From Eubacteriales bacterium (lineage in GTDB: Bacteria; Bacillota; Clostridia; Lachnospirales; Lachnospiraceae): a stretch of 64,000 nt of DNA. The notes beneath the pieces are model-generated. The model did not search any database. It was not told the origin of the DNA and saw only the letters and a program-made list of their open reading frames with translations. The stretch is from assembly GCA_030524545.1 (NCBI GenBank), contig JAUNGM010000002.1, positions 62,001 through 126,000 on the forward strand. The letters are read 5' to 3'. Shown piece after piece: positions 32,709 through 40,563 of this stretch; within the stretch, counting starts at the first letter, position 1, and the number at the start of each line of letters is the position of its first letter. The position numbers were made by a program, and so were the translations under genes.

Positions 32709-34141
32709 AAAATAAGCAGGAAATTCCGAAAAACGAACGAAAAACAATAGAGAAAGAGCAGGATTCTGGAATGGCTTTGCCGGAGCGGAAAGCATTTAAA
32801 AGCCCCATCCTGGAGCTGCAGAAAAAAGAAGAAGAACGGCTGGATATCTGCCGGGATATTTTGCGGAATTCCAGAAATGAGCTTTACATTTCCATGCGGT
32901 TTCTGGATGTCGCTATGTCGTCTCTGCGCCTGGAACCGGCTTTTGGAACAGGGACTCTCGGGACGGATGGAGAGGCGGTTTATTTTGAACCGGACTGGCT
33001 GATTTCTGCTTTTATGAGCCGGAAAATACTGGTGAACCGCCTGTATCTCCATGAGCTTCTGCACTGTCTTTTCTGCCATGTGTGGAATGGGAAAAAGCGG
33101 AATGCCCGTCTGTGGAATCTGGCATCGGATATTGCGGTGGAGTCGGTGATTGACGATCTGTACCAGAAGGCGGTTTATATGCGGCCCGGAAGTATTCGCC
33201 GGGAAACTTACCATAATCTGAGAAACCAGAAAAAAGTCCTGACGGCTGAAGCCATTTATCATATTTTGGAAAATGTTCCCCAGGAGCCGGGAATCATGGA
33301 ACGGATGGAGCAGGAATTTCGTCTTGACGATCATAGCCGGTGGGATGACGGTAAATCCAAAAGCGGTATGCAAAACAGGCAAAAGCAATGGGAAGACCTT
33401 CGTCAGAAGATGCAGACAGAGATGGAAACAATTTCCAAGGGCGCTGCTTCCGACGCGAAAACACTGCTGGAGCAGCTCCGTGTGGAGAACCGGGAGCGGT
33501 ATGACTATAAGTCGTTTCTGCGGAAATTTTCCGTACTAAAAGAGGAAATGAAGGTGGATATGGATGCCTTCGACTATATTTTTTATCATTATGGGATGGA
33601 AACTTACGGAAATATGCCACTGATCGAACCGTTGGAAACAAAAGAGGTGAAGAAAATCGAGGATTTTGTGATTGTCATCGATACCTCCATGTCCTGTAAA
33701 GGGAATCTGGTGAAGCATTTCCTGGAGGAGACGTACGGAGTGCTGTCGGAATCAGAGAGTTTCTTCCGAAGGATCAATGTGCATATCATACAGTGTGATG
33801 ACCGGATTCAGGAAGACCAGGTGATCCATAATAGCAGGGAGATGGAAGAATATCTCCGGGATTTTACGGTGAAGGGACTGGGCGGAACTGATTTTCGCCC
33901 GCCCTTTGAATATGTGGAACGGCTGCGTCAGGCAGGCTGTTTTACAAAGCTTCGGGGGCTTTTGTATTTTACGGATGGATACGGGCTTTTTCCTGTCCGG
34001 ATGCCGGCCTATGATACGGCATTTATTTTTATGAAGGATGATTACCGGGATGTGGATGTGCCTCCCTGGGCAATGAAACTGATCATTGATCCGGAGGAAT
34101 TTTCTGCAGAAGAGAGGACAACAGAACATTATGAATATTAA
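32705..34141 (+). CDS. Putative metallopeptidase with VWA-like domain (DUF2201 family)
   Basis: 478 residues. The N-terminal part (about 60-180) carries a zinc motif HELLH (about 118-122, in LYLHELLHCLFCHVW) typical of DUF2201 metallopeptidase-like domains. The C-terminal part (about 315-470) is a von Willebrand A-like domain with the metal-site motif DTSMSCKG, then GLGGTDFRPPFEYV and LLYFTDG. A charged helical linker joins them. DUF2201 proteins are regularly encoded beside MoxR AAA ATPases, as here, where the ATPase ATG overlaps this gene by 11 bp. It starts at GTG 32705 inside the LRR stop. The peptidase activity is predicted only; several family members are thought to act as chaperone adaptors. 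Confidence 0.85.
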   Translation: MKNKQEIPKNERKTIEKEQDSGMALPERKAFKSPILELQKKEEERLDICRDILRNSRNELYISMRFLDVAMSSLRLEPAFGTGTLGTDGEAVYFEPDWLISAFMSRKILVNRLYLHELLHCLFCHVWNGKKRNARLWNLASDIAVESVIDDLYQKAVYMRPGSIRRETYHNLRNQKKVLTAEAIYHILENVPQEPGIMERMEQEFRLDDHSRWDDGKSKSGMQNRQKQWEDLRQKMQTEMETISKGAASDAKTLLEQLRVENRERYDYKSFLRKFSVLKEEMKVDMDAFDYIFYHYGMETYGNMPLIEPLETKEVKKIEDFVIVIDTSMSCKGNLVKHFLEETYGVLSESESFFRRINVHIIQCDDRIQEDQVIHNSREMEEYLRDFTVKGLGGTDFRPPFEYVERLRQAGCFTKLRGLLYFTDGYGLFPVRMPAYDTAFIFMKDDYRDVDVPPWAMKLIIDPEEFSAEERTTEHYEY

Positions 34142-35633
34142 ACGTGCAAAACAGGAAATCATAGATACGGTGGAAGCTTATCTTTACAAAGATGAATACG
34201 GGGAATATGTAATCCCGCAGATACGGCAGAGGCCGGTTCTGCTGCTTGGGGCTCCTGGTATCGGGAAGACGCAGATCATGGAGCAGGTGGCCAGGGCATG
34301 CGGGATCGGACTGGTGTCCTATACCATTACGCACCATACACGCCAGAGTGCCATCGGACTGCCGTTTATTTCCCATAAGGAGTACGGCGGAAAAGAATAT
34401 TCCGTGACGGAATATACGATGAGTGAGATTGTGGCGAGTATTTACAACAAAATGGAAGAGACAGGCCTTCAGGAAGGAATTATGTTTATTGATGAGATCA
34501 ACTGTGTTTCTGAAACTCTTGCTCCTGCCATGCTGCAGTTCCTTCAGTGCAAGACTTTTGGAAATCATGAGATTCCCCGGGGATGGATCATCGTTGCAGC
34601 AGGAAATCCACCGGAATTTAATAAATCTGTCCGGGAATTTGACGTAGTGACCATGGATCGTGTGAAGAAAATTCAGGTAGAACCGGACTTTGGAGTGTGG
34701 AAGGAATATGCTTATCAGGAAAATATCCATCCGTCCATTTTATCCTATTTGAGTCTCAGAACCGGCTTTTTTTACAGGATGGAGACGACAGTGGACGGCA
34801 AGCAGTTTGCCACGCCCCGCGGCTGGGAGGATCTGTCACGTATGATTTCCGTCTATGAAAAGCTTCATAAAGAGGTGACCACGGATGTGGTTATCCAGTA
34901 TATCCAGCATCCGAAAGCGGCGGGGGATTTTGCGGGGTATTATGAGCTTTACCGGAAATATGAAGCGGATTATCAGATTGATGAGATTCTTCAGGGAAAG
35001 AGCTTTGAAGGAATGCTGAAAAAGGTTGCCCACGCACCTTTTGATGAGCGGATGAGTGTAGTAAACCTTCTTTTTTCAGGAGTGGGCCAATATGTCCGAA
35101 GAGCCGTACAAAGGGAGGAAGTCCTTGAGAAAGTATTTGATACGTTAAAACTGATCAAAGAAGTCATTGGCAGCAGCAGCGACCCATTATTGGTGGTTGA
35201 ACAGCATATGGAGCTTCTGCGTGAGGAGTGGGAGAAGAAGAAGGCGGCAGAGCTTCTGAACCGCCGTGAGGATCTCTGCTACAGAAAAGCAATGGAGCTT
35301 CTGGAAAAATATAAAAATGTGATTCAGGGTACCGGGAACCGGGATGGTAATCAGGTTTTTGAAGAGCTGAAAGAAGTATTTTCCGGTGACAGGGAAGCGT
35401 ATGAAGATGTATTTGACCAGGCCGGAAATGTTCTGGAGAATGCTTTTGATTTTATGGAAGCGGCGTTTTTAAACAGTCAGGAAATGGTGGTGTTTGTATC
35501 CGGCCTGAATACGGATTTTTACAGTATCCGGTTCCTGAAGGAGTATGAATGCGAGCGGTATTATCGATATAATAGAGAACTGCTTTTTGAAAATGTGAGC
35601 CAGGAAATCAGAAAGAGAATAGAAGCACTTTGA
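34131..35633 (+). CDS. MoxR-type AAA+ ATPase
   Basis: 500 residues. ATP-driven remodelling protein with Walker A GAPGIGKTQIMEQ (about 38-50), Walker B IMFIDEINCVSE (about 118-129) and sensor region VAAGNPPEFNKS, followed by a long helical C-terminal part. MoxR ATPases act with VWA-domain partners to load metals or remodel complexes, and the partner here is the DUF2201 protein encoded just upstream with an 11-bp overlap. The frame is open to 34086, but ATG 34131 (MNIKRAKQ), behind GAGAGGA, is where homologous proteins would start. LRR, VWA and AAA genes form one translationally coupled unit. Confidence 0.88.
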   Translation: MNIKRAKQEIIDTVEAYLYKDEYGEYVIPQIRQRPVLLLGAPGIGKTQIMEQVARACGIGLVSYTITHHTRQSAIGLPFISHKEYGGKEYSVTEYTMSEIVASIYNKMEETGLQEGIMFIDEINCVSETLAPAMLQFLQCKTFGNHEIPRGWIIVAAGNPPEFNKSVREFDVVTMDRVKKIQVEPDFGVWKEYAYQENIHPSILSYLSLRTGFFYRMETTVDGKQFATPRGWEDLSRMISVYEKLHKEVTTDVVIQYIQHPKAAGDFAGYYELYRKYEADYQIDEILQGKSFEGMLKKVAHAPFDERMSVVNLLFSGVGQYVRRAVQREEVLEKVFDTLKLIKEVIGSSSDPLLVVEQHMELLREEWEKKKAAELLNRREDLCYRKAMELLEKYKNVIQGTGNRDGNQVFEELKEVFSGDREAYEDVFDQAGNVLENAFDFMEAAFLNSQEMVVFVSGLNTDFYSIRFLKEYECERYYRYNRELLFENVSQEIRKRIEAL

Positions 35634-35686
35634 GAGCCGGAAATCAGAATGAGAATCAAAGCGTTTCAGAGGCAGGTGACGAGATT

Positions 35687-36268
35687 ATGTGCGGAAGATA
35701 TTATGTGGATTTTCAGGTGGCGGAAGAAGTTGGAAAACTGGCACCGGATTGGGAAAGAAAGCTGATCGCCGGGGCAAAAAAGGACATTCATCCGTCAGAA
35801 GAAGCTCTGGTTTTGACAGGACAGGGCGGTGAAGCTGTTGTGGGAACCATGCGCTGGGGATTTCCGGGATATCAGGGGAAGGGGCTGATCATCAATGCCC
35901 GTGCGGAGGGCGTACTGGATAAGCCTTTTTTTCGGGACAGTATCCTTCACCGCAGATGTGTGATTCCGGCCAAAGGGTTTTATGAGTGGAACAAAGCAAA
36001 AGAAAAAAGTACGTTTTACCGGAAGAAAAGTCCCGTGATCTGGATGGCGGGATGCTATAAAGAGTATCATGGGGAAAACCGTTTTGTGATACTGACAACG
36101 GATGCAAATGTTTCCGTAGCTGCTATTCATGACAGAATGCCCCTGATTCTGGAACAGCAGGAAGCGGAAGCCTGGCTTTTGGATGATCAGGCAGTGGAGT
36201 TTCTCCTGCATAAGATTCCTCCGCTGCTGGAACGTGAACAGGAATATGAACAGATGACGTTATTTTAA
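35687..36268 (+). CDS. SRAP-domain abasic-site protein (HMCES/YedK family)
   Basis: Forms a covalent link with abasic sites in single-stranded DNA, shielding them from breakage. The 193 residues begin MCGRYY, giving the catalytic Cys2 after Met removal; this fixes the start at 35687 although the frame is open to 35630. Other family residues: NARAEG (about 71-76), PAKGFYEW with the active-site Glu and HDRMPLIL with the active-site His. The protein ends in EQMTLF, close to the QLSLF-type sliding-clamp motif. The gene follows the MoxR gene by 53 bp and ends at a strong terminator just before the SOS-controlled Y-family polymerase gene. Confidence 0.93.
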   Translation: MCGRYYVDFQVAEEVGKLAPDWERKLIAGAKKDIHPSEEALVLTGQGGEAVVGTMRWGFPGYQGKGLIINARAEGVLDKPFFRDSILHRRCVIPAKGFYEWNKAKEKSTFYRKKSPVIWMAGCYKEYHGENRFVILTTDANVSVAAIHDRMPLILEQQEAEAWLLDDQAVEFLLHKIPPLLEREQEYEQMTLF

Positions 36269-36285
36269 GTGCGAAACGTTTGGGG

Positions 36286-36340
36286 AAAGAGCTGTATTGC
36301 ATGCTGCATAATTGTAATGTGCAATACAGCTCTTTCTTTG
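36286..36340 (+). terminator. Strong terminator after the SRAP gene
   Basis: AAAGAGCTGTATTGCA (36286-36301) is exactly complementary to TGCAATACAGCTCTTT (36320-36335), a 16-bp stem, followed by CTTTG. It separates the SRAP unit from the SOS promoter. Confidence 0.85.
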
Positions 36341-36438
36341 CGTAAAAACGGAATATAACCAACACTTTTGGAAAAAATGAAATATAAGTATTTGAAAAAT
36401 TTACCTGAAGAAAAATGAGTTCGTCCCGCTTTATCACC

Positions 36439-36486
36439 TTGACACGAACGAATGTTTGGAATACAATGAGAAAGAACAAATGTTCT
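36439..36486 (+). promoter_or_regulatory. SOS promoter with two LexA boxes
   Basis: TTGACA (36439-36444) and TACAAT (36462-36467) are 17 bp apart. CGAACGAATGTTTG (36445-36458) fills the spacer and fits the Gram-positive LexA/DinR consensus CGAAC-N4-GTTYG. A second box, AGAACAAATGTTCT (36473-36486), covers the expected start point. LexA bound to either would block RNA polymerase. Confidence 0.92.
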
Positions 36487-36539
36487 AAAAAGGGAGTTTG
36501 AGTAAATGAGCAATATTTCGGAAATGTGAGGTGGATGTT

Positions 36540-37805
36540 ATGGAAAAGAAGCGAATTTACGTCTGTATTGACCTGAAATGTTTTTATGCTTCTGTGGAAT
36601 GTGCGGAGCGGAAGCTGGATCCATTTACCACGAATCTTGTAGTGGCAGATCCGGAACGTTCTGAGAAGACGATCTGCCTGGCAGTTTCTCCGGCAATGAA
36701 AGCCAGAGGGGTGCCTGGCAGATGCCGGGTATTTCAGATTCCGCCGGATATTGAGTATATTACGGCAACACCCAGGATGCAGCTCTATATTGATTATTCC
36801 GCTGCTATTTATGAAATTTATCTCAAATACATTGCCAAAGAAGACATTCATGTATACTCCATTGATGAGGTTTTCATGGATGTGACGGATTATCTGGAAA
36901 TGTATCAGATGACAGCCAGAGAGCTGAGCATCCGGATCATGCAGGATGTTCTGGACAGGAAAGGAATCACCGCTACCTGCGGAATCGGGACGAATCTCTA
37001 TCTTGCCAAGGTGGCTCTTGATATTACGGCCAAGCATGTGGATGACCATATCGGCATTCTCGATGAGGAGTCCTACAGGAAACTGCTGTGGAACCATAAA
37101 CCGCTTACGGATTTCTGGCGGATCGGGCCGGGGATTTCCAGGCAGTTGGAACGTGTCGGGATCACTACAATGGGAGAACTGGCAAAGGCAGACGAAGATA
37201 TGCTCTATAAAATGTTCGGCGTCGATGCGGAGCTTTTGATCGACCATGCATGGGGAAGAGAGACAACTACCATGGCAGATATCAAGACCTATAAGCCAAA
37301 ATCCAATTCTATTTCCAGCGGCCAGGTGCTGAGCCGTGACTACAATTATGAGGAAGGGAAGCTGATCGTGAAGGAGATGGCAGATCTGCTCTGTCTGAAT
37401 CTGGTGGAGAAGGGGCTGCTCACCAATTCCATTACGCTTCATGTGGGATACTCCAACCGTATCGATAAAAAGTCCGCCCACGGAACGGCAGCCATGTCCG
37501 TGGCCACAAGCTCCTCTAATCGGATCATGGAGTATACGGAGCAGTTGTATGAACGGATCGTGGATCGATATACGCCTGTCCGCAGAATGAGCGTGACATT
37601 TAACAATGTTACAGACGATACGTACCAGCAGTATGACCTTTTTACCGCCCCATCAGATTTGGAACGGGAGCACAGGATGCAGAAGGCCATCCTGGATATT
37701 AAAGAGAAATTCGGAAAGAATGCCATCTTGCGCGGCATGAACCTACAGGCGGGAGCTACAACCATGGAGCGGAACTGCCAGATCGGAGGACATAGAAGTG
37801 GCTGA
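36540..37805 (+). CDS. Y-family DNA polymerase (DinB/UvrX-like), SOS controlled
   Basis: Translesion polymerase of 421 residues. The palm residues are plain: YVCIDLKCFYASVE with Asp11 and SIDEVFMD with Asp109/Glu110. The fingers, thumb helix-hairpin-helix (RIGPGISRQLERVGITTMGEL) and little finger follow. QQYDLF near residue 363 looks like a sliding-clamp motif. Sequence style and the YolD-like partner place it with UvrX/YqjW-type polymerases of Firmicutes, not E. coli-like DinB. GAGGTGG lies before ATG 36540. The promoter has two LexA boxes, so it is induced by DNA damage. The next gene overlaps its end by 8 bp. Confidence 0.93.
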   Translation: MEKKRIYVCIDLKCFYASVECAERKLDPFTTNLVVADPERSEKTICLAVSPAMKARGVPGRCRVFQIPPDIEYITATPRMQLYIDYSAAIYEIYLKYIAKEDIHVYSIDEVFMDVTDYLEMYQMTARELSIRIMQDVLDRKGITATCGIGTNLYLAKVALDITAKHVDDHIGILDEESYRKLLWNHKPLTDFWRIGPGISRQLERVGITTMGELAKADEDMLYKMFGVDAELLIDHAWGRETTTMADIKTYKPKSNSISSGQVLSRDYNYEEGKLIVKEMADLLCLNLVEKGLLTNSITLHVGYSNRIDKKSAHGTAAMSVATSSSNRIMEYTEQLYERIVDRYTPVRRMSVTFNNVTDDTYQQYDLFTAPSDLEREHRMQKAILDIKEKFGKNAILRGMNLQAGATTMERNCQIGGHRSG

Positions 37806-38133
37806 GAGACCGAAAATGTTAAGAGAAGAACGTGCCAAGCAATTTATGCCCTTTGCAGCTTTAAAGGGATACCCGGAAGCACTGCGTAAAAAAGAAAAAA
37901 GAATCGTCCAAAAGCGGGAGCTGTCCGAGGAGCATCAGGAAGAACTGGACCGCAAACTGCACCAGGTGCGGAAGAACGATATCATTACAGTTGTGTATTT
38001 CTGCAATAACGAATATCTGGAGCAGACTGGCATGGTTTCAAAGATGGATGTGAAAGCCCGTGTACTGTATATTGTCAACACCAGGATTCTGTTTGATGAT
38101 ATCTATGACATCAGCGGGGAACATTTCTGTTAA
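37798..38133 (+). CDS. YolD-like protein
   Basis: 111 residues of the YolD-like family, small proteins nearly always encoded next to Y-family polymerases of the UvrX/YqjW type. MLREERAKQFMPFAALKGYPEALR is the conserved N-terminal block. A charged helix (about 35-60) and a small beta-barrel-like C-terminal part (IITVVYFCNNEYLEQTGMV) follow. It starts at GTG 37798, inside the polymerase gene, so the two are translationally coupled and under the same SOS promoter. The role is not established; regulation or scaffolding of the polymerase is assumed for the family. Confidence 0.88.
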   Translation: MAERPKMLREERAKQFMPFAALKGYPEALRKKEKRIVQKRELSEEHQEELDRKLHQVRKNDIITVVYFCNNEYLEQTGMVSKMDVKARVLYIVNTRILFDDIYDISGEHFC

Positions 38134-38152
38134 TGGATGTACTGATCTAATA

Positions 38153-38218
38153 TGAGAATTTATTGAGGTAAATTCTCAGATGAAATACCTTGACAGATGA
38201 GGTATATCATGATAACAT
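38153..38218 (+). promoter_or_regulatory. Promoter and operator-like dyads of the padR operon
   Basis: A perfect dyad TGAGAATTTA/TAAATTCTCA (38153-38178, 6-nt centre) lies first. Then TTGACA (38190-38195) and TAACAT (38213-38218) are 17 bp apart. ATACCT and AGGTAT (38185-38205) flank the -35 box and are a fair candidate for the PadR site. Confidence 0.6.
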
Positions 38219-38251
38219 TGACGTATAAAAAAGGGCAAAGGAGGTATGAAC

Positions 38252-38599
38252 TTGTCAATTTCAGCAGATACCCTGCGCGGTTATACGGATACGATTATCC
38301 TGACTCAATTAATGGAGAAGGACAGTTACGGATATGAAATCAATAAGCAAGTACAGCAGCGCACGGGCGGGAAATATGAATTTAAGGAAGCGACACTCTA
38401 TACGGCGTTTAAACGGCTGGGGCAGAATGGCCTGATCACCTCTTATTGGGGAGAGGAAGGGACTGGTGCCAGACGGCGTTACTATAAGATTACGGAAGAA
38501 GGAAGGAAGCAATGGGAAGAGCGGAGCCGGGAATGGCAGGAGATCCGCTCTCTTCTGGATGTTTTGCTCACATTGGAGGTAGAATATGAATCGGATTGA
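38252..38599 (+). CDS. PadR-family transcriptional regulator
   Basis: 115-residue winged-helix repressor: LRGYTDTIILTQLMEKDSYGYEI is the conserved PadR N-terminus, FKEATLYTAFKRL the recognition helix, and GTGARRRYYKITEEGRK the wing. It is PadR subfamily 1 with a short C-terminal dimer helix. AAGGAGG is 7 nt before TTG 38252 and only 1 nt before ATG 38246, so TTG is the better start. Its end overlaps the DUF4097 gene by 14 bp, the usual pairing in which PadR represses its own operon in response to envelope stress or drugs. Confidence 0.9.
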   Translation: MSISADTLRGYTDTIILTQLMEKDSYGYEINKQVQQRTGGKYEFKEATLYTAFKRLGQNGLITSYWGEEGTGARRRYYKITEEGRKQWEERSREWQEIRSLLDVLLTLEVEYESD

Positions 38600-39875
38600 G
38601 ACAAAAATTGTGATCATGATCACCAATCGCCTGGCAGCAGCGAAGGACAGCAATGCAAAGACAGAGATGATCGAAGAACTAAGTGAGAATCTGTATCAGC
38701 GATATCTGGAGTTAACGGCAGAAGGTATGCCGGAAGAAGAAGCATTGCAGGATGCCATGGAAAGCCTGGGAGATGTAGAAGAACTGATCGCTTTTCTGAA
38801 AGAAGAGGAGTCAGAAGAAAATTCGTATAGGGAACACCGGGAAAAAGAGAAATCCCATAAAGAGGGCGGTTCCTCATTTTTTAGCTGCGATCTGGAAAGC
38901 GGAATTGAGGAAATCGTGAATGCGGCCTTTTCTACGGCCAGAGTGGCGGTTGACTGCGCCAGGGATGTGGCAAAGGATGTATCGGAACAGTGGAAAGAGA
39001 GATACCCGGATGGTGTATTTACCGGTTTTTCGGCCAAGCGGGGCAGGAAGGTGGACTGCACGGCCATTCCTCCGGAATATGTACATTCCATGGAAATCTG
39101 TCTGACCAACGGCAATATTGACATTAGCTGCGGAGATGAGGAGGGCGCCTATATCGAGATCACAGGAGATACGGAAGAGATTGAAACCATGCTCAAGGAA
39201 GACGGAGTATTGTCCATCAGCCAGGGAAATACCGCAAGTGCCTACTATTTTTTTATCCGCGGAATGCGGCGTTCCGATATTGCCGTCAGGCTGCCGAAAA
39301 AAGTATGGGATAAAATTCACATTTCTACAGTAAACGGTGATATTCACATGGGCGATCATTTGGAATGCAGGGAGCTTCATGCTTCTACCACCAGCGGGAA
39401 TCTGGATATGAGCGGGCTTTCCGCTGATAATATGACATTACGTTCCTGCAGCGGCGGGATCGTTGGCCGTGAGCTGACAGGCGGCCTCCATGGTGAGACG
39501 AAGAGCGGAGGCATTGAGATTGACGGTGCATATGGGCGCTGTGAGCTCTTTTCCGCCAGCGGAGACATTGTCTATCGTGGTGAGGGCGAAGAAGTGAATG
39601 GTTCCAGCACCAGCGGGGATGTCATGCTGTATCTGATGAAGCTTCCGAAGAAAGCAAGGAGCAATTCCATTTCAGGAGACTGTGAGGTACGGGTCGCTCC
39701 GGAGGAAGGCTTTCACATTTCTTACCGGACTGTCAGCGGGAAATTTATGACCAATCTTCCTTTTACAGGCACTTTGGGAGAAAAGAACGGAGATGCTGTC
39801 TATGGGGACGGGGCTTTTGGCGAAATAGAGATGTCCAGTGTCAGCGGAGACATTGAACTTTGCAAAATGGAATAA
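38586..39875 (+). CDS. DUF4097 adhesin-like protein with N-terminal HAAS domain
   Basis: 429 residues. The first 75 residues form a helical HAAS-type domain (LSENLYQRYLELTAEGMPEEEALQDAMESLGD). A charged linker and an amphipathic stretch (about 100-130) lead to a DUF4097 beta-helix from about 165, with regular turns such as STVNGDIHMGD, STTSGNLDMSGL, SCSGGI, SASGDIVYRG and SVSGDIEL. No signal peptide or membrane segment is seen, so it is probably cytoplasmic. Such proteins accompany PadR regulators; their function is unknown. It is translationally coupled to padR and ends at a strong terminator. Confidence 0.88.
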   Translation: MNRIETKIVIMITNRLAAAKDSNAKTEMIEELSENLYQRYLELTAEGMPEEEALQDAMESLGDVEELIAFLKEEESEENSYREHREKEKSHKEGGSSFFSCDLESGIEEIVNAAFSTARVAVDCARDVAKDVSEQWKERYPDGVFTGFSAKRGRKVDCTAIPPEYVHSMEICLTNGNIDISCGDEEGAYIEITGDTEEIETMLKEDGVLSISQGNTASAYYFFIRGMRRSDIAVRLPKKVWDKIHISTVNGDIHMGDHLECRELHASTTSGNLDMSGLSADNMTLRSCSGGIVGRELTGGLHGETKSGGIEIDGAYGRCELFSASGDIVYRGEGEEVNGSSTSGDVMLYLMKLPKKARSNSISGDCEVRVAPEEGFHISYRTVSGKFMTNLPFTGTLGEKNGDAVYGDGAFGEIEMSSVSGDIELCKME

Positions 39876-39928
39876 GGCATCAGACAATAAAACATATATA
39901 AAAATACTGCTTTTATATGAAGAAATAT

Positions 39929-39986
39929 ACTCCCTCCGGGACAGACATAAGTAACAGAAAAAATGTCTGCTCCGGAGGGAGTTTTT
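39929..39986 (+). terminator. Intrinsic terminator after the DUF4097 gene
   Basis: ACTCCCTCCGG (39929-39939) pairs with CCGGAGGGAGT (39972-39982), extended by AGACAT/ATGTCT after a small internal loop, then TTTTTGTTT. Confidence 0.88.
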
Positions 39987-39999
39987 GTTTAAAAGCATA

Positions 40000-40044
40000 T
40001 TGACAAATAGCTTTATTAGTGATATGGTTAATTACACAAGTAAT
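40000..40044 (+). promoter_or_regulatory. Promoter and operator of the GntR/ABC operon
   Basis: TTGACA (40000-40005) and TATGGT (40023-40028) are 17 bp apart. ATTAC-ACAA-GTAAT (40031-40044) is a dyad over the start region, and its AGTAATGAA half recurs near 40068. It is a probable site for the GntR regulator encoded at 40180. The remainder of the 300-bp gap shows no gene. Confidence 0.6.
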
Positions 40045-40179
40045 GAACCAATAAACTGATTAACATAGTAATGAATGTGAGAAAGAAACAAGAGAGAAAA
40101 TAATAAGAGAAGAAATGACAGGACAAGAAATGACAGGGCAAAAAGAGTCAAAGCAATTTCAGAAAGGAAGTGACACAGC

Positions 40180-40563
40180 GTGAATGAGATCCTGACTCAG
40201 GAGAAATCCATTTATATTCAGATTAAAGAAATGATCGAGAATGACATTCTTCGGGATATTCTCCTGGAAGAAGAGCGTGTTCCCAGTACGAATGAGCTGG
40301 CGAAGCTTTTTTCCATCAATCCGGCTACAGCGGCGAAAGGAGTCAATCTGCTGGTAGATGATGGAACACTGTATAAGAAACGGGGAATCGGAATGTTTGT
40401 AGCTGAGGGGGCAAAGAAGAAGATCATGGAGAAAAGAAAAAAGCATTTTTATGACGATTATGTCAAGAGCCTGCTGGCTGAGGCCGGCAGCCTTGGAATT
40501 ACGAAAGAAGAGCTGATCGCAATGATCAGAGAATCAAAGGATGGAGGAATCGAACATGAGTAA
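40180..40563 (+). CDS. GntR-family regulator, YtrA subfamily
   Basis: 127 residues: winged helix (SIYIQIKEMIENDILRDILLEEERVPSTNELAKLFSINPATAAKGVNLL, about 10-58; KKRGIGMFV as the wing) and a short helical tail, the size of YtrA-type GntR repressors. These control ABC exporter operons that respond to cell-wall antibiotics. It starts at GTG 40180 behind AAAGGAAG. The ABC ATPase gene begins 8 bp inside its end, so it represses its own operon. The inducer is unknown. Confidence 0.9.
   Translation: MNEILTQEKSIYIQIKEMIENDILRDILLEEERVPSTNELAKLFSINPATAAKGVNLLVDDGTLYKKRGIGMFVAEGAKKKIMEKRKKHFYDDYVKSLLAEAGSLGITKEELIAMIRESKDGGIEHE

Noticed and set aside
36123-37481. 452-codon frame opposite the SRAP and polymerase genes
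   Set aside because: It runs antisense through two conserved genes, a terminator and the SOS promoter, so it is a codon-bias shadow.
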